NCBI GenBank assembly: GCA_013398275.1
Contig: VZSE01003113.1
Location: forward strand, 62,001 to 126,000
DNA: 64,000 nucleotides
DNA from: Promerops cafer
Lineage: Eukaryota > Chordata > Aves > Passeriformes > Nectariniidae
Direction of reading: 5' to 3'
Position numbers and translations under genes: made by a program. Shown here piece by piece: positions 14,820-28,822 of the stretch. How positions within the stretch are numbered: position 1 is the stretch's first letter; every line of letters begins with the position of its first letter. Under the pieces are notes generated by a model that had not been told where the DNA came from, ran no database searches, and saw only the letters and a list, made by a program, of their open reading frames with translations.

Positions 14820-15420
14820 ATGCGTTTCGGGGACCGGCTGCGAGCGCAGCTCCGGCCAGTGGCTGGTTGGGACGGGGAGGGAAGGCCTCAGCACAGCGGT
14901 ACCCGAGGCCGGAGCCCCGTATCCCCGGAGCAGCGCCGCAGAAGCCCGTGCGCAGAACAAACTCCTACCCCGTCCCCCCTTTCCCCCCGTCGCCCCTTTC
15001 CCTACGCCGGCGGCCCCGCCCCTGCGCCTTCCCGCGGGGCTGACGCCGCCGCCCCGCGCCGCGGAGGCGGGACCCGGGCACGGCGGGTGTTCGTAAGTTC
15101 CTTCCNNNNNNNNNNNNNNNNNNNNNNNNNNNNNNNNNNNNNNNNNNNNNNNNNNNNNNNNNNNNNNNNNNNNNNNNTGCGGGGCCCACCCGGCTCCCGC
15201 CGCCCCAGCCCGGGAGCGGCGGAGCGGGGCCTGCGGCACTCAGCCGGGGCCGCCGAGTGAGCTCAGAGCCAGCACGGCCACCCGAGCCCCGGCCCGGGGG
15301 TGTCACAGCCCGGCCCGGGGTATCAACCCCGCGAGTGCAGAAACTGCTGGAGGGCGTCACTGCCGTTGCCGGTTCTGCTGTTATAATAAAGACCTGCAGA
15401 AAGGCCGCGTCTGACCAGTT
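14820..15420. promoter_or_regulatory. CpG island, candidate ZNF438 promoter and non-coding first exon
   Basis: This is the most CpG-dense part of the window, with many gcg, ccgg and cgcc motifs, and contrasts sharply with the AT-rich flanks. Bird and mammal promoters of broadly expressed genes typically sit in such islands. It is the first island upstream of the ZNF438 start exon on the same strand. Two plausible plus-strand splice donors are visible: gtgttc/gtaagt with GT at 15093, and gccga/gtgagc with GT at 15257. Either could end a non-coding first exon. No clear TATA box is seen. A divergent minus-strand transcript cannot be excluded. The assembly gap hides part of the island. Confidence 0.65.
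15106..15177. other. Assembly gap (72 N)
   Basis: A run of 72 undetermined bases sits within the CpG island. Extremely GC-rich avian promoter sequence is often missing from assemblies, so real sequence of unknown length is probably absent here. Any reading frame drawn across it is meaningless. Confidence 0.99.
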
Positions 15421-18400
15421 GCTGCAAGTCACGACGGTTGCTTGTACAGCTCACGCTTTTTCTATGGTGGCCGCAGAGCGTGACCTCTGTGAGGGGTGGC
15501 GGTGGGTGCCTCCAGGTTCTGTGGCGCTGGGCCGTGGCTGCGTTTGGCTGCTGTGCGGTCCTTGCCAGCGTGAGTCAGAGCTGTGCGCCGAGCTCTCGAC
15601 TCCGAGGCCTGAGCGATGTTTCATAACCTTGCTGCTGCTTCCATAAAAGTACAAATACGATGCGCAGTCCTCTCGGGCTCCTTACGGTTTGGAAGGAACT
15701 TACAGCCAAGGGCGTTTTGTCCTGTGGCTGCAGAAGTGGATGCAGTAAATGGGTGTAGTGTGTGTAACTTAAACAACTTGGTGTGTGTAAGTGGGGCCTG
15801 TCAGCTTATGAATCCATTAGAACTTTTAACAATGACATCAGGAACATATCCCAGGTCCCAAGTGATCAGATGTGTCTGGCATAGATAACATAAGGAGGGA
15901 AGCATTTTGGAGCTGTGTAAAAGGGTTTTCAAAAAGACTGTGCAAATGTCTACAGTGTGGCAGGTTTGAAACAATATGAAAGATTGGCTTGTTTCAATTT
16001 ATTTTGCCCAAAAGTCATGCTCTGTTAAAAGATTTACGTAGTTCTATACTTAAATTAAGATTGACGTGGTATATCTTGTGCTTAATTCCTTTCTTCTCCA
16101 AGTTGTTGAAGCTTTTTAATGTGTATCAAAGTCTTAGTCAACAGCCTAGCCCTTTAATGCTGTATAGTTAAGCTAATTATAGTCTTGAATTTTCTTGTAC
16201 TAATTTATTTGAACCTATAATATGCCATTAATTATTGCTGAATAAAAAGGAAAGAAGAGGATAGCATAGGGTAAATGCACAGCTTCCTTGGATCACAGTA
16301 GTTTATGTGCAGGTTTTTTTCCCACAGAACAATTCAGCAATCAAAATACTGAGCTGTTGTTCTTTTGTCTGTTTGGTTTTTTATTAACCTGATTGTAGCT
16401 AGTTATTTTTATTAATAGTTTAATAGTTTTCAAAGTTATTTTTATGTAAAGCAAAATACATCAGGGATGAGTGCATATTTTTTTCTGCTTCAGTAGCTAG
16501 AAGAATTGGATTTTTTCCAACTTAGAGTTTGTCAAAAGACATAAAGGAAAAGGAAGAAAGAAAGTGTATGACAAGTCATATATTTAAAATATTTTTTGTA
16601 ATGATCTAGTGTTCTTTCTATTTAATTATAAAGATATTCTTGGGTAATGATAACTGGAGGATCAGAAGAAAACCAGCACTATGCAAATGCTTTTCAGCTT
16701 TTGGGCAGGCTTTTAAAGAAACAGATTGTGCAGTAGCTAAAGTTGTAATTGAAGTGGTTTTTCAAAGCATTTAATGAAGAAAATACTAGTTTCTTATGTT
16801 TCTGCATCTCATTTGTGAATAAGAATATCAGAACTAGCAATGAGGAGGAGAGCATAGATGAGGTATTTTTGACTTTCTCACTTAAAGCCTTAGAAATTTG
16901 TAGTGGTTGTCACACATATGTTTTTGATGTACAGGTTCAAGGATTATGTTGTGCTAGGTGGGAAGAATGTTCTTCATCAGTGACTTGGACTGTTTCAAGC
17001 ATTTTTATGTGCACAGGTAAAACATTTATAGAGGTGGTTTAATGTTTTAAATGTCTGTATGAAACTGGTGATGGTTTTATGTATTTATTTGCAGCTAAGG
17101 AGGTAGATGGTATCAGGTCAAAGTGAAATAGCCAAATGCTGAATGTAGAACTTGGATTGGAAGCTGACTGGAAATATTACTGCAGTTGCAATTAAAGAAA
17201 CTTCGGAGTTTTAAAAGTGATGGAAAAATCAGAAATGTATGAACTTTTATCAGTTATTTAAGCAATATTTATTCAGATATTTATTGTTGTACTCTCTAGT
17301 CTAAAGTCCTGTTCATGTATGGTACGCCTCAGAGGAGATGCTGTTGTATTGTGGGTAAACATGTTTTAGTGGAATTCTTGTTTATTTACTGCTTCCTAAA
17401 ATATTTATCTCTTCTATTAAATATGATTTTCTGTCCTTTGCTAAATGTATTTCCTGAGTTATTGGAACTTTCTGTTGTTTTTGTTTGTTTTTTATTTCCT
17501 TGAAATAGGAATTAAGATGGATGAAATGTTTCACTGGTCATAGCAGCAGAAGGACGTAGAAGGTGGGTATGTTGAAAGATTACAGTTAATATCTTTGCAG
17601 AGTGTTTAAGATTTTGATTCTCTGTCCATCTGAACACAAACACAGCTTTTGCCTCTGTGTTTGAGTTGCTGTTTATTTGCTCACTTAAAATTCTTTAAGG
17701 TCATTGAGGGTGTACTCCACTGGGCTTGTACTCCAGCAAAACTAATTGTTTTCATAATTTCCATAGAAGATATTAGTGCTTCAGCAGCAGGAAAGTATGT
17801 TTTGATGCTTGTCCTTATTTGCAGCCAAGACAAGACATTGGCCTTATTTGCTAAGACTTGAAACTTCATGTTGGCATTTTAATTCACTTACCGAGATCCA
17901 GAACATGCTTTTACTTAAAAAGATTTTTTAAAAACAAATTTAAAACATAACCATATAATTTTACAAGACTTACATTGGCAAATAAGAGAAACAGTGCTGC
18001 TTGAGTATTGAATTGAGCCCTTTCTCCTGGAGAATATTTGCATGTTGTTGTCAGACTTAAATTAATTACAGACTTCTTCGCAGTGTAACCACCATTAAAT
18101 TATATGACAGAGATCTTTATTTTTATTTATTTTATTTCAAAAATAAAAAGTTGTGGGTTGTTCAATTTCATTCTTTCTTGTGCTGGTGTAATGAAGAGAT
18201 TCTTACTGTTGATTAAAATGGCATTTGGAGAATGCTGTTGTCTTTGTATTGTATTTGCTCTGTTACTGTTGGTCTTGTCACCTCATGAAACCACAGAATA
18301 ACTGGGTAGAAACCATCCTATTCAAATATCACAAAGTGTGATATTTGCTAGTTAAGTGTGTTTTGGACTTACTGTATGATAGTACTGTATTTGCTAGTAT

Positions 18401-21400
18401 TGGTTTGTCCCTAATTGGCTGACTAAACCTAGTGTCAGTAGTATTCAAGCGTTACTTTCTTAAAGAACTGATTTCTTGGCTATTTATAGTGTAATTGAAT
18501 GTTGTAGGAAAGTTAGCATGGTTTGTGTAGCAGTACATTGTAATCTGATAACTCTTCCAGTTAATACCAAGAACATAATCAAAACACCAGAAACCTAACT
18601 GTGGTAGAGCTGTACTGTGTATTGAACCAGGATGCGAAAGGGCATCGATGAAGGAGAGACTCTTTGCTTCGCCACTTCTGTCTTCTACCATTTTAGGAAA
18701 GAATGTTTTCCTCACCTAAACTGTGAACTGTTCTTTTTCCCTTTGGTTCTTTTCTTGCATCTTTTTGAAGGCCATACAGTACCAAAAGCCTTGCTTGAAG
18801 GGAGGCTGGCTGGTGTCTTCATATCAGAAGAAGTTTAGTACTGAGCTGTCAGTACACCTTGAATTGTTGCACAAATGAAAAGGAAAGAGTGTAATCAGTA
18901 GCTCAGTACATCTTTCAGAATTGTAATGCATTGTGGTCGCTTCATTTGTAGTTAAACTTTTTTTTTTGCAGAATACTGAGATTCTTTTCATAGAATCGTA
19001 TAAAGAGTAACATTATGGAGTATTGAATCATAAATATGCTTTTTTTTTTTTTGAAGTGTGACTTTTAGAGGCTGCTGTAGGATGTTAATTTCTGTGTATG
19101 CATCATGTTTCGTTCTGTGGCTGAGCAGTTTATTGTTTTTCAGAAAGTCTAAACCCAGGATTGTTGGTTTAGAAACAGTGTCATGGTTAATGCCAAGAAG
19201 AGGTCATGTGGTGAGCTTCAGAGCTGGACTATCTCAGCCTTGCTGAAGAGCCTGTGTTGCAGCAAGTCACTGGGGAGACAGGAGTATTCTTGAGGCTCAC
19301 TTGGGTATTTGCCAGGAGGAGCAGGTGCTAAAGAGATGGAAAAGCAGCTTGGAAAATTTGATTGACAGGTAAAGGAGTTGTGGGGGAAAGAAACTAGTTC
19401 TGGCAGACTTACTAAGATCTATCACTGAAATTGGTTTGGGATGTTAGGTTGGTTGTAAGTTACAGTTCCAGGGAAAATTTTTGCTGTTCAGGTGTGGGTG
19501 GCAGAGCAGTCAGAGTTATGTTTCCATACTCAGTTGTTTTCATGAAGCCCTTTGTTATCAGTAGCTGAATGCTGAAATGTCTGTTGGAAGTATTCAATGG
19601 TTTTATGTGACCCCAAAGCAGAAACCAAACCAAAAAACCCCTCAAAGGTGCATAGTGTTAATTTTTGGTGCATTATTCAGCTGTTAAGGACAATTACAAG
19701 AGACTGTATCTCTTCTTCAAAGGATCTTTCACTTGGGCCAACACTATGAAAATGGTGTATGGTGACAAATTAAAACTTAGCCTGATGTCATTGCTGTTAT
19801 ACCTGCGCTTCTTTGCCACTTCACTTTTCTTATATGTGTGTTTGCGGTTATTTGGGATGAACTGTAGAAACTAGGGATTTTACAAAAATGTTACTGATTT
19901 TTATAGTTTTGAGTCTTCTGCTGAATGACATAGAACTTAATTTTGGTGGATTTTTTTGGCCATGGCTGGTTGGCCTCCCTAAGGAAGACTACAGTCTACT
20001 GATTGTGAGGGTGTGTAATCCCAGATTTATATCAGGCTGTCCTTTCGAAGTGTGCTACCTAACATTGGTCTCTGCTAATTATGTGCAGTGTCCTAAAGAT
20101 AAAACTATATGACCCCTGAAAATACTGTTGGGGAATTAAGAAGGATCAGTCTATAGAAACCTGCATAGTCCTGTTGTGTATGTAAGTGTAGTACTCTGTA
20201 TGTGATGAATCAAGCACTTGGAAGTTACCAGCCTGCCAGTGAAATAATATGGATGTTCAGTGGGTTGTGTTGCTTTTGTCATCAACAGGTTTTAAGGCTT
20301 TACTGAAGCAGGAAAACAAATCAGTGTTGGATTTAGAAAAAAGGAACTGCTCTATATTACAGGACTCAGAGACCACCCAAATGCCTTCAGCTGGTTTTTG
20401 TTATTTTCTCAAATAGTTTGTTCTTTTAGCAGGGTGTTTAAGAACAGAGAGTCGAGTCAATCACTCTGTTATGTTTTTCCCTAAATGGCAATATTAAGCA
20501 AACTTTACAGTATTGTTCATCATTGAGGAAAAAAGGTTGGTTATCTTATAGATACTCTTGGGTTTTTTTTAGCTTCCAGAGAAAAATAGTCATAGGCGGT
20601 TGTGACTTCAAATCTTGAAAATTATAAATATAATGCACTGTGTTTTTGGAAACTTTTTTCTAGTTTTGGCTGGATTGTACCTTGTAAGGGCCAATATAGT
20701 ATCTATTATATTTTGTGGTATTTAGTAAGTTAATTCAAAGATATTTTATATTTTCCATAATTCTGGTAGAAAAAGTAGGATGCAGAATATTCTTGTCCTC
20801 CATATAGTATGAGTTATCTTTTTTATTACAGTCTTAATTTTTCAAAGGACTTGTTTTTTGGCCAAAGCATGCTTGGTGCCTCACTGAAGACCTAAAAGCA
20901 AGAAGTCCTGGGCAGTTACCTTTGCTTAGTGTGTTTGTGCTCTCCTGTAAACCAGTGATTTTCTTTCTGGGAAGGTACCCTGATTGGCAAATGACAAAGA
21001 TTTGCAGACTGTAATGGGTGAGATACAAAGAAGAAATTATGCTGAAGGACAAAAAAGCAAGGACTACCTGACCCCTAATGATGTCTTGACATGTTTGTAA
21101 TGCCACATACTCAAAGTAGGGGACTGGGTGTTAAAAACCTTGTTTCTTCTCTTCTGATACCTGTGTTCATACTTGCAATCAAACTAAACTAAATGTGATG
21201 GAGTATAAAATGCTATGGTAAAAATCCGTACCTTACTGTCATACAGCATGCAGTCACAGTGGATGTGGTGCTAGATGCCTCTAAAAAGGATGTAGAGAAG
21301 AAGGGAATCAGGGAACAGTCTAAAAGAGAAATCTGTGGGGATGGAAAATTGCTTTTATAAAGAGAAATTGGAATGAATTGTTTGAGAGAAGGAACTCAAA

Positions 21401-24400
21401 AGCTTTTGTTTTGTTGGTTCGTGCTATAAGAGTAAGGGGACATTCTGTGAAATTAGGGTGACAAAATGAGAAAGGAAACTTGAGAAAGGATATATTTCTT
21501 AATAAACTGGTAAGACTGAGCTCTGCAGTCTAGGGATAATATTAATTTAGAAAAAATGCTAATAGAAATTGGATAAGTTAGAGTGCAAGAATATTTATAC
21601 AAGCTCAGGTTACCTTTTCCCCTTAAAGAATATAATCCCTCATCTTTTTGTCACTTGCAAAATTATTTTTTCCATCATGATTTTTAATAAAGCTCATCTA
21701 AAAACCATGTGTTGATGGTGTGAGTAAAGGAATTAAGTCTATCCCTAGTTTGTTTATGGAAGAAAGAGTTACAGCATCTCACTAATTTGTTTGCTCTCTT
21801 TCCCTGTATTGGGTTATGTCTAGGTGAGATACCCACTAGGTAATATGTCTAGTTCCCTTGGTAGGATGCACTGATTTACTTAGTTTTCTCTTGGGGACGT
21901 GGATATTGGAGAAGAGGTTTTGGGGATTAACATCAGGGTCCTCATGAAATTGGAAAGAATTTATGTAGACCAGTTGTTTTTGTGACTTGCTACTCATGAG
22001 ACACTGTTCTGTTCAGCTTTGATTTTTCTGTTGCCTGGGCTCGTGCGTTAAGTTGCTGTTCCTGCCTTAATTTAATTTGAGTCAGTACACAAGTTTGTTC
22101 TGTACCTAGAGCGATGGAATATTTTGGGAGGATGAAATGAGCTAACGCTGGCCTTCTGTGTCACCCTGCCAACTCCCAGCAAGTATGTAAAAAGTCATAA
22201 AAATAGCAGTGGGGGTATCTTAATTAAATGAGCATGCTTGTCGCTTTGCCAGTCTTTTTTCTTGGCATGGTTCAAGTCCTAGAAACTGTTTGCTTTCAGT
22301 CTCTATCAAACTCAGATATAAAACTCTGTGATAAAAGCATCAGAAGCAGTGTTCAACAGGAAAAGACTACAGAATCAGCTTTTTCTCATTCCCACTTAAA
22401 TATCCTTTTCCCTCTGTTTAGTGCAGGCTGCAGTTTTTACTTTTGGTGTGTTTAGCAGCAGATTGAGTTAAATTTGTTGTATTTGGCTCTAGAGCAGCAA
22501 AGAGCAGATGTCAGGGAGGTGCCATGACAGGAATAAAAAAATTCAGAAGGCTTGTGGGAATTTGGGGGTGAGAGGGAAGTCTTCCTCCTATTTTTTTTCA
22601 TGCTAGAATCCCTATTATAACATTTAGAGCTGGCATTCAGTTCAAAACTTGCTGTGCTGCAAGGGTTGATGCATTGACGCAGACATTCTTTCCCACAGCT
22701 CAAATTGTGGAAACAGAGTTTATTTATAAAATAAAACATGCCTGTGAAATTATAATTGATACCTTAATTACAGAGAACTTGCCTGTAAGATGGTAACTTA
22801 GCAATCTGTGGGACATTTTCCTGGCTTAGAATAGCCACGATTTATATTGAAACATTTTCCCTGCATGAATCCTAGAAATGGAATTCCCCTGTCAAGGCAG
22901 AAAAACTTCAGTAACTGAGAAGTACTCTGCCAGGGATGATAAGTCTAAAGCAATAGTCAACTTTTAAACATTATTTAAGGTTGGAACATCTGAAAAGTAA
23001 ACTTTGCTATTCAGTATTGTCACTATTTGAAAAATACTTATTTAAAAGCCACTACTACATGTTGCCAGTCTTTACATAATCGGGTGGGTCCTAGATGTAT
23101 GTGGGATCCTGGAGAAGTTTCTTGCTATGGGTTATTTCTTTTCACTATTGTAGATGAACACAATGCTCTGAGAGTCAGTGGTGGCTTCTTCTTTCTTTAA
23201 ATCTTACCTTATTAAGGGCCATTTCTGAAAATACCTGGTGTAGTTTGTTACTTAGCAGTTTGATTGCTTGTTTCTCTTTCTTTCTCACATCTTTGTTTTT
23301 CATTCATCATCTACTTGCCCTACAAGAGTATATATTGCCACAGTATAGTTTATAGAAACATAAATGCAATGTAATTTACATAGTATTTACATTTACATAA
23401 TTTTGATTGCAGGTTGCTGTATTTGAAAATTGTGCCAGTTCTCTGTTGTTATATATGTAGAATGATGTACTTGGTAATTTCTAGAGGAATTTTTTTTTCT
23501 GTGATGAAAAAGTTTTATTTACACAGTGATCTGGAGGGACGGACAGTAATAAATCTACTTTTCCTTGAGATGGTACTCACTGATCTTGTATTAGTGTTTT
23601 AGTAAACCATGTTGAGTCTTGCTTTGGGTCTTCTATTCTGGTGGTGAAGCTGAACTCTTGTCTAGGTCTGGTACTAGCTCTTATCATTTTCTGGGGAGAT
23701 GGGATTTGAAATAGAAGGAATGTATGTTATTGTGCATTTAGTAAGAATATGAAGTCTGACTTTATTTTAAAAAGCAATTAGTATAGTGGGGTCACTTGGC
23801 AGAAGCATCATATATGTAAGGTATATAATGTACACGCTCTGTTCTCCTCTACAGAGTTGGGAGTGGAGTGTGCTGCTGTTCAGGTTTGAGAACAAATATT
23901 CCCCTGTCTTCTACTGAGGAGCAATGTCAGTGCACTGCTAAAAGAACACAGAACTGACTTGCCTGTTGGCTGTAGCGTGTTGAGTTTCTTGATTAGACAG
24001 CTAATTTCAGTTATTTGAAAGTGACAGGCCTGGAGATAATTGTGGTCAGAGCTGCTCCAACAGGATTGAGTGAAGCCTTTTGGATTTCCTAAATTATAAG
24101 GAAGCCAGGTTTGATCAACAGCTACTGGGAGGGTTATTCAGACACTGAGTTAGTCTAGTCCAGTGCAGGATTTTTCACCTCTGACCAGTTTAGAGTGTGT
24201 TCTGCCTAAGGTGAGTTGGTGAAACTAACAGTTTTGGTGTGTTTGATTAGCATCATTTATGTTTGCCCTGACCTTAATTTCTTACAGTTATTTTTCACCT
24301 GGCTGTCAAATTTTCTTTGTGACCACATTAAAAAAGTTAGAAAAATGGTTATGTTGTGGATTCTGTATTTAAAGACTGTGTTCTAGCTCATTTAAGTAAT

Positions 24401-25967
24401 TAAGTATTTGTAAGGTTTCTTTTACATGATAAGATTTTGCTTCAAAAGAAGCATGAAACTGTAGAGTCTGTTTAGGCTAGATCAAGGTTGTACTTGTTTT
24501 ATTTATTTTTTAATTATTTCATGCAAGTGTCAAACCTACATTTATGTACTAGCATGCTTTGAAGATAGCTGGGTATTGTGAGGAGAGCTGGTCTAGGGTG
24601 TTAAGGTATAATTGATATAATTCACTGTAAAAGTTTTGAAACCTTTTTAAAAGTTTTTTTTTATATAAAAATCTTCAAATATTTGGTATAAAATATTGCT
24701 GTTTATTGGAAGGTGAAATCTCTGTTCAGTTTTGAAAGAAAGCTTTGTTCATGTTCAAGATTAAAGCGGACCAAATTCTTACTTTTCTTTTTCAATTTTA
24801 AAATTATTCTACACTTACAGAAATGTAGATACCTTTGAAAGATTCAGCTGATCAGCTTTTGAGAAGCATAAAAATTCTTTAGATGAATAATAACGCTAAC
24901 AAAATTGATGGAAACTCCTGAATATGGAACTGGTTTGTTCTGGATAATTCTCTTCCTGTTCCAGGAAGCTGTTCATTTTGGGAAAAAAAAAATATCAAAA
25001 ACTATAAAATGTTGGTTATGCAGGTTGTGGAGTAGTGGGTTTTAATTTGACCACCATTAAAAATGCAAGTCAAGGAAAAAGAATAATGTAATGATGGTAA
25101 TATCTAAAAATTTGTAAAGCATCTTCTCCCTAGAAAACAAAAAGTAAAAAAATTATTTGTAAAGTGGACTGTACCTATAGACTATTGCAAGTGTCCTATT
25201 AGGGGAATAGGACAGGCTAAGTATCCTGAGTCTTCTTTAATACTGAGGGATTTCAGTGATGAGCGATGTAATTAACTTGGGCATATGAGCCTTTTTTTGT
25301 CAAAGTGAAAGTATGTTTTAAAGTGTTTGCTGTTAGTAATGGAAACGATTTATTTGAATTGTCTCTTCATAACATTTCAAACATGAAACACTGGAAAGAC
25401 CATTTCCAAAATATTTATTAATAATTGCAAAATTAATAGATAAACCTAAAGAATTCACAGATATTAGTAATGGTTGAGAGAGAGTAGCCATGCTTGCCTA
25501 ATGGAGGATATTTACAGAGAATGGTTTCAGGTTTTCTTTACTGGCCTCTCTCTCTCTAAGGCTTGCATGTTAATGGTGTAGTTACCTGATAATTCAGTCT
25601 TTGCCAATTATCTTTAGAAAGCTGCTCTGGATTGGGAAGGAGAAAATGTTTAATTGCAGTGAGGAACACACTGGGTAGGAATACTAACTTGTGTTAGGTT
25701 TACTGATTGTAGATATCCCCAAAAGAGGAAGTTTTAAATTTCTATTGAAATCTAGTCATATTACAAATAACTGTATTTAGAAGCACAGTAATTTTCAAAA
25801 CAAGTATCTTTGGAATTCACTTTTTCATTATAAACTGATTTCACAGGCCCAAAATATGACATTTTTTACTTTAAGGTTTTAAAAGTTAATTACATTTCTT
25901 TCTAGAAATAAGATGAATGCCAGTAACCTCCCAATTAAAGAGCATTACTTGTAGTGGTACACTAGAA

Positions 25968-26060
25968 TTTTGGAATATACTGAGTTGAAAGGGGGCCACA
26001 AGGATCACTGAGTTCAACTCCTAGAAGTTTTCAGATACAAATTCTACAGAGGTTTCACAA
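25968..26060 (-). mobile_element. Short CR1 3'-end relic
   Basis: The plus strand reads tggaatatactgagttgaaa, then gccacaaggatcactgagtt and caactcct. This is the degenerate reverse complement of the CR1-J 3' end seen intact at 31243 and 47911. Only the last hundred bases or so are recognisable. It is an old, inactive fragment. Confidence 0.75.
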
Positions 26061-28799
26061 AGAGCATATGTGGCCAGGTGGAAAATGTCAATTTGCAAAG
26101 GAATCCTATGCAGTGCCCACTGTTATGAGCCACAGTGCTGCTTCAGGTTGCAGTAGATGAGTTGGTTGCAAATTCATGTGTTGAAAGGAATGCTCAGCTT
26201 CTGACAAGCTGCCTATACTTGGGAGGTACAGGGAGCCCTTCCCATGGCTGTTGCCACCAACTCTTTTGCACAGTAATAGCCCTTGTAGGTAGCTCCTGGT
26301 TTCTGACAGACTTCAGTCAGTTCACCTGGCTGAAAATAGTCTGTGGTTTTAAGCACATTGAACTGGAAAAAACCATACAGTATCACTGGGAGTATTTTTG
26401 CTTTACAAGTGCAAGTCCTTTGAAAACAGAATATCTTGCAAGAATATTGAAATACTTTTTTCTGACTGATGAACGAACAGTGTTAAATGCTGTAGATAGA
26501 TTTGTGTTGCATTTATAGCTATTGCAAAACTAGTGGCTCATCCACTACTGCAGTTTTTTGGGCTAACATCTTGTATGAATATTGTATTGCTGAATCTTTA
26601 ATCTGCTGTGGAGACAGACAAATTTAGGAGAAGTGACTTTACTCTTTGAAGAACGTGTATTGACTGGGAAAGCTAGTTCAGTTTATTTTTGCAAATCACC
26701 AACCCTTAGAAGTGGGATTAAGTTTAGTGCAGGAGAAAATGGAACTTTCCCTTTGTCTTCAGAGTGAGGTCATGGTGCTTTTCTCTTTTTAGCCTTCATC
26801 TCAGTAAAATAGTAGAAAATACAATTGTTTCATGTTTCAGTTTTATCTCCTGAAAAATGGGAGTTGCGGTTACTTGTGCAGGCCGTAATGTCAGCAATTA
26901 CTTCTTGTCCTTGTTGCTTCTTTACTGTGCTATCTCTGCCCTATTTACATGCCCATGTTTGAAATTCTCATGTGCTACTTTGGTATTTTCTATTTTTTTG
27001 CCCCTTGATTTTATTTATTTAGAAATTCCAGTGAGCAGGTAGCTGAGTAGACTTCAGCCGTGCAGGAATTGGTTGTGCATGTGACTTTAGTGATGACAAA
27101 ATCCCACTCACCTTAGATGTGAAGGGAAGGAAAAGGAAACAAAACAGAATCCGACAGAAGAGATGAGAAAAGAAAGGCTTTGGTAGTAAAGGAAGGTAGA
27201 GGGGAGCACCTGAGTCACAAGGTTAGAAGAAAAGAAGCTAAAGTGATACACTGGTTTTGACACTGCAGTGTTTCATTATGCTGTTCTGATCTGTAATTTC
27301 AAGAACAGCTGAAGAAGCGTGTTGCTTAAATAAGATAACTCACTGATTCTTTTTTGTAATTGTAAAAGTATCTTTTAATCTCATTTTTCAGTAGAGCAGA
27401 TATACACTAGGACTCATTTTAGGGGAGCTTATTTTTGTTTAATGAGGATATATTTATGGTAATTTTAATCAATAAATTAATACAAACACTAGTGCTTAGT
27501 TGCTTTATTGCTCATCTCTTGTCTGAGTGGAGTTATGTGCAGCATTCGATCTTGGTAGATATAAATGAGTGCTATTTTCCTTAGGAAGGAGCTTAGGAAA
27601 AAATCTCGTCTCACTAAAACGGATCCTAGTTCTGTGTGAAGGACAGGTGTGTGATCACTGTTCACTTTCCAATATCACACTTGAACTGACTAGACTGAAC
27701 TACAGTCAGATCACTCAAATTCCCCCATGTCCCTAGAGAACAGAAATTGTTTCACCAGCAAATACATGGAGTACTTTGAGCCCATTCTGCTGAGTTATGA
27801 GGTTTATTTCAGAATTCGGGAGATTGATTTTTATGGAATAGGTAACTGAGAGAGTTAGCATTTTTACTTGAGTAATGCATTCTTACTTGAGTATTTTGGA
27901 CAGAGATTTTCCATGACTAAATAAGAGCAAGATATTTGACCATCTTCTAGAGGGGACACTGTTTGGTCAGTGTAGATTTAAAAGAAAAGGTCCAGAAGAG
28001 ACAACTGACCGCTGTGTGATTGCAACTTTTTAATGTTTCTTCTGGGCTTTAATTATACTGCATATACATGGCAGGGAGAAAGACCAGGGGTTTTGTTCTT
28101 TTCATGGAGGTGTAGCTTTATCACATCGTTGGGAATTTATAGCCTAGTAATATATAGTGTTTTTTCCATTCCTGCATTTTGCAATTGGTTTGTACAGCCT
28201 TATAGTCTGGCAGCTGATAGCTCACTTTTTCATGATTTTTTTTGGCAGGAAAGGGTTACTGTTCACATTTCCTGTGTAATTCCTTCTGATCTTGCTGGGC
28301 TGTAATTACTTTCTTGATGTTAAACATTCCCAGGCTCCTATAACCTTCTAGCCTGCTTGCACTGGCCAAGTTTGTCCCAGGTGATCATGTGGGCGAACCT
28401 CCTGTTTTTAAGGATAAAAATCTCTCCTTCCTGTGTAAGATAGGCTACATACTCATTCCTTTGCTGTACAATCCCAAGAGAAATCTTTTAAAAAATAATA
28501 ATAAGGTAGCACATCACTCTTTTAGAGTCAGACTTAGCAGCCAAAATACATGACAAATCAAGTGTGTGGGTTTAGAATTTGCTGAATCTTGGTTGAATGA
28601 CTGCGAGTTCACATTGAAGATTATTTTTTCTTAATACGTTTGGAAAATAGGTTATGATATAAAAAAGATTTTGCCTGTAGCTTCTTATTTTGACCATATA
28701 ATTGGCAAATCTTTTCAGGCTTGTTTGAATGTAGAACTACTTAGCTGAGCCTTCAGGGTTCTTTTTTCTTTTGAATTCTTTGCAGTAGCTGCATATCTT

Positions 28800-28822
28800 A
28801 AAAAAAAAAAAAAAAAAAAAAA
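28800..28822. repeat. Poly-A run, 23 bases
   Basis: An uninterrupted run of A is visible. No adjacent processed-gene body was recognised upstream, so I treat it as a simple repeat rather than a retrocopy tail. Confidence 0.9.

Noticed and set aside
14760..15432. Long open frames on both strands across the CpG island
   Set aside because: They cross the N gap and result from GC-rich composition with few stop codons.
26135..26518. Plus-strand open frame of 127 codons
   Set aside because: It begins with GTG, not ATG, has no recognisable domain or clear splice context, and starts close to a CR1 relic. Chance is the simplest explanation.
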